NCBI GenBank assembly: GCA_002713555.1
Contig: PATG01000016.1
Coordinates: 2,390-20,859, forward strand
Direction of reading: 5' to 3'
Source: Planctomycetaceae bacterium
Lineage (GTDB): Bacteria; Planctomycetota; Planctomycetia; Pirellulales; Lacipirellulaceae
Length of the DNA: 18,470 nt
Each line of letters begins with the position of its first letter. Position 1 is the first letter of the stretch. A program made the position numbers and the translations under genes. Positions 14,129 to 18,470 of this stretch are shown here, one piece after another. Below the pieces are notes generated by a model. It saw only the letters and a list, made by a program, of their open reading frames with translations, was not told the DNA's origin and ran no database searches.

Positions 14129-14944
14129 ATGAATGAACCATTGTTTTGGATAGCTTCACGTTTTCGGCGCGCTCCACTGTCGACTGCTGAAGCGCACAGA
14201 GGACGGCGCACGATTTTTATGTGCGGCTATCCGTTGTCTGGTAATTCATGGATTAGCTACATGCTTTCCTACAGCATGAATATTGCTTACAACAATGCAG
14301 ATGGCCAAATGTCGGCAGCTAGGCGTCTACTGCTGCCCTTGCTAAGAGGAGAAAATCCTCACCCTGGAAGTAAACGCTATGATCGAATACTGAAAACGCA
14401 TGCTCGTCCCAGTGTAGTTAATCTCCATAGTGAAGATGAAATCATTTATATCGTTCGCGATGGGCGAGATGTGGCAAATAGTTATTTCCATAGAATTGAA
14501 AAAGTCTGGCCGAACGACAAAAGGCTGAGCATACGAATTGCAGCCTGGTGTCAAATTTTCATCCCCTGGCGGATACGCTATTTTCTTGCAACGCGTTATT
14601 TTGCTTCTCTTTGGGCTGAACATGTGACTGATGCTTTCGATGCAGGAGTACCTATTGTCCGTTATGAGGATGTGCTTGAGAATGCTCAAGAGGCCGTCGA
14701 CGGAGTGATAACGATATTGGATCCTCAAGCCTCTCGCGAAGAAACAGCTAGAGCTGTGGAGCACTTTACTTTAAAAAACATGAAAGAGAGTGCTCGTAAA
14801 GTCGTTGACTCATCACGCGTTACAGACCGAGTTGGGGGTGCTGGAAATTGGCAAGAATATTTTACGAAACGAGATGTAGATTGGTTTGACAGAAAATACG
14901 GGCATCTCTTGCAACGGTTGGGATACGTGCCAGAAGCTGAGTGA
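14129..14944 (+). CDS. PAPS-dependent sulfotransferase (Sulfotransfer_1 type)
   Basis: The 271-residue cytosolic-type protein carries the standard PAPS-binding features. GYPLSGNSW (33-41) is the 5'-phosphosulfate loop (canonical YPKSGTTW). IVRDGRDVANSY (108-119) is the 3'-phosphate site. RYEDVL (178-183) is the usual mid-domain motif. GGAGNWQEYFT (236-246) is the late G-x-x-G-x-W motif. Lys of the phosphosulfate loop is Leu here, a change worth noting because that Lys normally contacts the sulfonate; R27 or other residues might compensate. It would transfer sulfate from PAPS to a sugar hydroxyl of the polysaccharide unit. ATG 14129 is chosen over an in-frame TTG at 14120. The gene sits 64 bases after the ATP sulfurylase fusion and 48 bases before the epimerase gene, consistent with one operon for sulfate activation and transfer. 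Confidence 0.88.
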   Translation: MNEPLFWIASRFRRAPLSTAEAHRGRRTIFMCGYPLSGNSWISYMLSYSMNIAYNNADGQMSAARRLLLPLLRGENPHPGSKRYDRILKTHARPSVVNLHSEDEIIYIVRDGRDVANSYFHRIEKVWPNDKRLSIRIAAWCQIFIPWRIRYFLATRYFASLWAEHVTDAFDAGVPIVRYEDVLENAQEAVDGVITILDPQASREETARAVEHFTLKNMKESARKVVDSSRVTDRVGGAGNWQEYFTKRDVDWFDRKYGHLLQRLGYVPEAE

Positions 14945-14992
14945 AAACTATTGTTGATTCAACTAAATCAATTTCACACATAGAGTAATTCC

Positions 14993-16048
14993 ATGAAAAA
15001 GTTGTTGGTAACAGGGGCTAGTGGCCTCATCGGTGGAGAGGTCGTTTCTTCTTTTTCTGAAAACGGTTGGCAAGTTATTGGTATTGATAATAACAAGCGA
15101 GCCGATTTTTTTGGTCCGCAGGGCGATACACGTTGGAATGCCCGACGACTGCAAGATCAATTTAGTAGTTATGAATTAGTCAATTTGGATATTTGCAACA
15201 GAGAAGCGATTCTTCAATTTATGGAGGAGATGCGGCCGGATGCAATTATCCACACGGCTGCCCAGCCAAGTCATGATCTGGCGGCGAGTCGTCCGTTTGA
15301 TGATTTTGACGTAAACGCTGTAGGTACGCTCAATCTCCTGGAAGCGACTCGGCAAAGTTGTGCTGAATCACCGTTTGTTCATATGTCAACGAATAAGGTA
15401 TATGGCGATGCACCCAATTTAATTCAGCTCAAAGAACTAGATACACGCTGGGACTATGACGATTCCAAGTACGATAATGGCATAGACGAAACATTTACAA
15501 TTGATCAGTCGAAGCATTCTCTATTTGGTGCTTCTAAGGTAGCCGCTGATGTGATGGTCCAAGAATATGGCCGCTATTTTGGTATTCCAACTTGCTGCCT
15601 GCGTGGAGGTTGCCTGACTGGACCAAATCATTCAGGTGTCGAGTTGCATGGTTTTCTTAGCTACCTGATCAAGTGCAACCTCGAAGGTAAACAGTATCGA
15701 GTATTTGGTTACAAGGGCAAACAAGTTCGAGACAATATTCATGCTGCCGATGTTGTTCGGTTCATGGAATGCTTTATTGAAGCGCCCCGCATAGCAGAGG
15801 TGTATAATATTGGTGGGGGGAGAAACAACTCGATTTCTATATTAGAGGCCTTTCAGCTAATAGAGCAGATCTCAGGCAAAAAAATGGATTATGTCTACGA
15901 GGAAGAAAATCGGATTGGCGACCATATGTGCTATATCTCAAACTTGTCAAAAATGAAACAACATTACCCAAGTTGGGACATCACAAGAAATTTGCAGACG
16001 ACGTTTGAAGAGATCCATGAGGCGTGGCTGCAGAGAGAGATCGCATGA
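14993..16048 (+). CDS. NAD-dependent sugar epimerase/dehydratase, CDP-tyvelose 2-epimerase-like extended SDR
   Basis: The 351-residue extended short-chain dehydrogenase has the NAD-binding GASGLIG (8-14), D32 at the end of the second strand, HTAAQPSH (87-94), and the active-site strand MSTNKVYGD (131-139). The catalytic Y-x-x-x-K is replaced by F178-GAS-K182 in [12 protein letters not shown] (175-186). A cluster [12 protein letters not shown] (204-215) follows, then the C-terminal substrate-binding part with VYNIGGG (270-276). The overall pattern recalls epimerases near CDP-paratose/tyvelose 2-epimerase, a C-2 epimerisation family, but the substrate cannot be fixed here. It should supply a nucleotide sugar to the glycosyltransferases. 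The stop overlaps the start of the next gene by ATGA, so the two are very likely translationally coupled. Start ATG 14993 follows an AGAGTAA stretch. Confidence 0.85.
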   Translation: MKKLLVTGASGLIGGEVVSSFSENGWQVIGIDNNKRADFFGPQGDTRWNARRLQDQFSSYELVNLDICNREAILQFMEEMRPDAIIHTAAQPSHDLAASRPFDDFDVNAVGTLNLLEATRQSCAESPFVHMSTNKVYGDAPNLIQLKELDTRWDYDDSKYDNGIDETFTIDQSKHSLFGASKVAADVMVQEYGRYFGIPTCCLRGGCLTGPNHSGVELHGFLSYLIKCNLEGKQYRVFGYKGKQVRDNIHAADVVRFMECFIEAPRIAEVYNIGGGRNNSISILEAFQLIEQISGKKMDYVYEEENRIGDHMCYISNLSKMKQHYPSWDITRNLQTTFEEIHEAWLQREIA

Positions 16049-17271
16049 AAATTCTTGTTATTAGTAATCTCTTTTACCCGGATCGAGGGGGAGGAGCTTC
16101 CGTTTTTTCGGATTTATGTTTTGGATTAGTCGAGCGTGGGCATGAAGTAACTGTCTACGGCACATATCCGTACTATCCAGAGTGGAAGAATAAATCAAAT
16201 AGCAACCTATGGCGGAAGCAGCAAGAAGAGATTAAGGGCGTTGATCTACATCGCTATGGTTTGTTCATCCCTAAGAACCCATCGAAGTTAATTTCTCGAA
16301 TTCTTTATGAGCTGTCTTTTGCGATAAGCCTTGCACGTAGCTTATTTCGTTTTCGTCGCTACGACATGGTGATGGTGTTCTGCCCGCTAGCAGGTGCAGT
16401 AGCTTATGCCGCGATACGTAAGATGTTTTATCGCGAGCCGTTATGGCTGAATGTTCAAGACATCCCCGCAGACGCGGCTGCGGCAAGTGGTATCAGTCGA
16501 TTTAAGTTCTTCAATTGGCTAGGAGGGCTTGTGCAAAGTTGGCTGTTTAATCGAGCGAATGTGTGGAGTTCAATTGCCCCAGGAATGATTGAGCGTCTGA
16601 AAGTCATTAGTGAAAAAGAGCAGCCTATTCACTATTGCCCAAATTTCCTCAATGGTTCTATGGCTGAAATCATTGACCAATTCGAAAGTAAAATTGGGCA
16701 TCCCATACATAAGCCGGTGCGTTTGCTCTATGCAGGGAATATCGGCAAGAAACAAGGGTTGCTTGATTTCTGTCAAGTACTGTTGAAAACGGATCTCGAT
16801 TTTTGTTTCCAGATTCATGGCAACGGAGGAGAAGCAGGCCGAATTCGAGAATGGGTTGCCGAAAGTGGCGATAAACGATTTCAGTTTGGCGAATTTCTGG
16901 ATGAAAAGGGATTTGTCAAAGCACTCCATGATACAGACTTCTTTGTTATTACAGAGAAACCCGGAGTGGGTGCTTCATTCATCCCAAGCAAACTTATTCC
17001 ATGTCTTGCTGTGGGAAGTCCTGTACTTTGTGTCTGCGATTCGCATGGACCACTAGGTATGGAAGTGCAGGAATATGATTTGGGGCTTTGTATCGAATGG
17101 CCTAACATTGATGCAATGGTTCCACTATTGGAGGAAATACTGAAAAGTCCTAGTCGACTTACCGAATTACAAAAAAATGCATTCCAACGGGCTATGGTTT
17201 ACCAACGGTCATCTGTAATTGAGAAGGTTGAAAGCGAAATGCAATCGCTTGTTGGAACCCACGGGTCTTAG
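16045..17271 (+). CDS. GT4-family glycosyltransferase, WcaI/WbuB-like
   Basis: The 408-residue GT-B enzyme starts [21 protein letters not shown], a Rossmann strand with a glycine-rich acceptor loop, and carries [10 protein letters not shown] (38-47) and [11 protein letters not shown] (135-145), both typical of WcaI/WbuB-type enzymes. The donor domain has [10 protein letters not shown] (229-238) and [23 protein letters not shown] (304-326). I place the start at ATG 16045, whose A overlaps the epimerase stop (ATGA), after a GAGAGAGA ribosome-binding stretch. A GTG at 16024 would add seven unrelated residues. It would add a sugar to the lipid-linked intermediate on the cytoplasmic side; the donor is unknown. 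Its tight coupling to the epimerase suggests it may use that enzyme's product, which is inference. Confidence 0.88.
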   Translation: MKILVISNLFYPDRGGGASVFSDLCFGLVERGHEVTVYGTYPYYPEWKNKSNSNLWRKQQEEIKGVDLHRYGLFIPKNPSKLISRILYELSFAISLARSLFRFRRYDMVMVFCPLAGAVAYAAIRKMFYREPLWLNVQDIPADAAAASGISRFKFFNWLGGLVQSWLFNRANVWSSIAPGMIERLKVISEKEQPIHYCPNFLNGSMAEIIDQFESKIGHPIHKPVRLLYAGNIGKKQGLLDFCQVLLKTDLDFCFQIHGNGGEAGRIREWVAESGDKRFQFGEFLDEKGFVKALHDTDFFVITEKPGVGASFIPSKLIPCLAVGSPVLCVCDSHGPLGMEVQEYDLGLCIEWPNIDAMVPLLEEILKSPSRLTELQKNAFQRAMVYQRSSVIEKVESEMQSLVGTHGS

Positions 17272-17584
17272 CTGGCCTTATTGAACCGTGGATAGGTGTA
17301 AATCGTACCGAATCTATTTCAGGACTATTGCCAGGCTCCATAGGATATGGGGAAACCCCATGCCTAGTTGTTGATATGTTGTTATTATCTATTGCGGCAG
17401 GGGTTTTTAAATATTGTGCAAATACTTTACCCTCTATTTACCGCCAGAATGTGCAGACCCTTCCTGTCTTGGGATGAGGACTAAAATTCAAGCGATTTGG
17501 TTGAAGCAGTGTTCGATTTAATGGATTAACTGATTAGAGACATTGTTCTGAACTCGTATCTTAGTTTAGGGAAGTAAGGCGTTT
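17272..17584. promoter_or_regulatory. 313-base gap before gmd with competing hairpins
   Basis: There is no coding frame of interest. The gap holds a GGGG-AAA-CCCC hairpin (17347-17361) whose right arm can alternatively pair with a downstream GGCAGGGG followed by five T. Around 180 bases then lead to the gmd start, preceded by an AAGG Shine-Dalgarno at about 17577-17580. A gmd promoter is expected in the second half, but I could not assign boxes with confidence. Confidence 0.5.
17347..17408 (+). terminator. Terminator with an alternative hairpin (possible attenuator) before gmd
   Basis: ATGGGG (17347-17352) pairs with CCCCAT (17356-17361) around AAA. The same CCCC plus the following ATGCC (17356-17364) can instead pair with GGCAGGGG (17396-17403), with a single bulged A, and this second stem is followed at once by TTTTT (17404-17408). 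The second form looks like an intrinsic terminator for the upstream operon, with a long 31-base loop. The two stems exclude each other, so an attenuator is possible if transcripts continue into gmd. Confidence 0.4.
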
Positions 17585-18470
17585 ATGCAGCGGGCACTAG
17601 TGACTGGAATTACAGGGCAGGATGGCTCTTATCTAGCTGAATTGTTGCTGGAGAAAGGCTACGAAGTTCATGGGGTCATCCGACGTAGCAGCTCGTTTAA
17701 TACCGTTCGGATAAATCATCTCTACCAAGATCCACACAGTCCGAATGTCAACTTGCTGTTGCATTATGGTGACTTAACAGACGCGCAGAAGATTACGGAT
17801 CTTGTTTTAGATATAAAACCGCACGAAATTTACAATTTAGGCGCGCAAAGTCACGTGCAGGTTTCGTTTGATACGCCCGAATACACCATGCAGGTGACTG
17901 GTATTGGAGCGCTCAACATTCTCGAAGCTGCTCGACGACTGAATAAGTTTCAACGTGTAAAGGTTTACCAAGCGTCATCTTCTGAGATGTTTGGGGATGT
18001 GCTCGAAGCACCACAAAACGAACAGACACCGTTTCATCCACAAAGTCCTTATGCGTGTGCCAAAGTTTATGCCTACTATCAGACGGTTAACTTTCGCAAG
18101 GCTTATGGTTTATTTGCAACCAATGGGATTTTATTCAATCACGAATCTCCTCGTCGAGGAGAAACGTTTGTGACACGAAAGATCACACGTGCCGCAACTC
18201 GAATCAAAATGGGTTTGCAAGAAAAACTTTTTCTCGGCAATCTCGATTCTCAGCGAGACTGGGGTTATGCCAAAGAGTACGTCAAAGCTATCTGGCTCAT
18301 GATGCAGCATGATGAACCGGATGACTTCGTTGTGGCAACAGGGGAACTACGGTCCATTCGACAATTTCTCGAATATTCGTTCCAGGAATTAGAGCTAGAT
18401 TGGGAGCAGTATGTTGAGATCGATCCCCGTTATTTTCGCCCTGTCGAAGTGAAATTAATGCTAGGGGACT
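17585..18470 (+). CDS. gmd: GDP-mannose 4,6-dehydratase (3' end outside window)
   Basis: The frame opens at ATG 17585 and stays open to the window edge, giving 295 residues; Gmd is normally about 320-370 residues, so a short C-terminal part is missing. It converts GDP-D-mannose to GDP-4-keto-6-deoxymannose, the precursor of GDP-fucose, GDP-rhamnose, GDP-perosamine and related sugars. Visible signatures are the NADP-binding GITGQDG (8-14), RRSSSFNT (33-40), the active-site SSSEMFG (131-137), YACAK (156-160, catalytic Y156 and K160), [17 protein letters not shown] (184-200), [17 protein letters not shown] (217-233) and PRYFRPVEV (281-289), all close to textbook Gmd. No substitutions were noticed at catalytic positions. 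It lies 313 bases after the GT4 gene, with a possible terminator in between. The next enzyme (for example a GDP-fucose synthase) would be expected downstream, outside the window. Confidence 0.95.
   Translation, partial: MQRALVTGITGQDGSYLAELLLEKGYEVHGVIRRSSSFNTVRINHLYQDPHSPNVNLLLHYGDLTDAQKITDLVLDIKPHEIYNLGAQSHVQVSFDTPEYTMQVTGIGALNILEAARRLNKFQRVKVYQASSSEMFGDVLEAPQNEQTPFHPQSPYACAKVYAYYQTVNFRKAYGLFATNGILFNHESPRRGETFVTRKITRAATRIKMGLQEKLFLGNLDSQRDWGYAKEYVKAIWLMMQHDEPDDFVVATGELRSIRQFLEYSFQELELDWEQYVEIDPRYFRPVEVKLMLGD

Noticed and set aside
14342..14764. 140-codon minus-strand frame inside the sulfotransferase gene
   Set aside because: The plus-strand gene has clear PAPS-binding motifs; the antisense product has none.

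Overview
The window looks like part of a Wzx/Wzy-type exopolysaccharide (or surface polysaccharide) locus from a planctomycete, probably of the Pirellulales type. The lineage call rests mainly on the minus-strand gene at 6794-8383: a secreted phosphoesterase followed by several dockerin/EF-hand-like repeats ending in DFLxWQ, then a C-terminal VPEP sorting tail, a combination typical of planctomycetes. The remnant at the left edge also resembles the tail of large secreted planctomycete proteins. Base composition is moderate to slightly AT-rich, intergenic gaps are long and Shine-Dalgarno sequences are weak. No tRNA, rRNA, transposase or CRISPR array was seen.

Layout. (1) 1-392 (+): the 3' end of a large protein. 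(2) 415-2058 (-): a WbaP-type polyprenyl-phosphate sugar phosphotransferase, which would start the repeat unit. (3) 2059-2879: an 820-base divergent regulatory region with a near-perfect sigma-54 -24/-12 element and, about 90-140 bases upstream of it, a dense TGCA-rich cluster that could be an activator site. (4) 2880-6697 (+): a sulfotransferase-like 'capsular polysaccharide synthesis' protein, a Wzx-like flippase and a Wzy-like polymerase. (5) 6794-9660 (-): the PEP-CTERM phosphoesterase and a SAM methyltransferase. (6) 10229-17271 (+): a GT4 glycosyltransferase, a pyruvate kinase-ATP sulfurylase fusion, a PAPS sulfotransferase, an NAD-dependent sugar epimerase and a second GT4 enzyme (ATGA overlap with the epimerase). 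(7) 17585-end (+): GDP-mannose 4,6-dehydratase, cut by the window edge.

How the genes fit together. The WbaP-like enzyme would load the first sugar-phosphate on the lipid carrier. The GT4 enzymes would extend the unit with sugars supplied by Gmd (a 6-deoxyhexose route through GDP-4-keto-6-deoxymannose) and by the epimerase. The methyltransferase and the sulfotransferases would decorate it, and Wzx and Wzy would export and polymerise it. The fusion gene lies 64 bases upstream of a PAPS sulfotransferase and appears to bring sulfate activation into the locus, so a sulfated polysaccharide is the most economical reading. The fusion is the standout of the window: a pyruvate kinase A/B-domain module without its C domain, joined in one reading frame to a complete-looking ATP sulfurylase. 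No APS kinase is seen here, so PAPS synthesis would need an enzyme encoded elsewhere. These roles are inferred from sequence motifs and gene order only.
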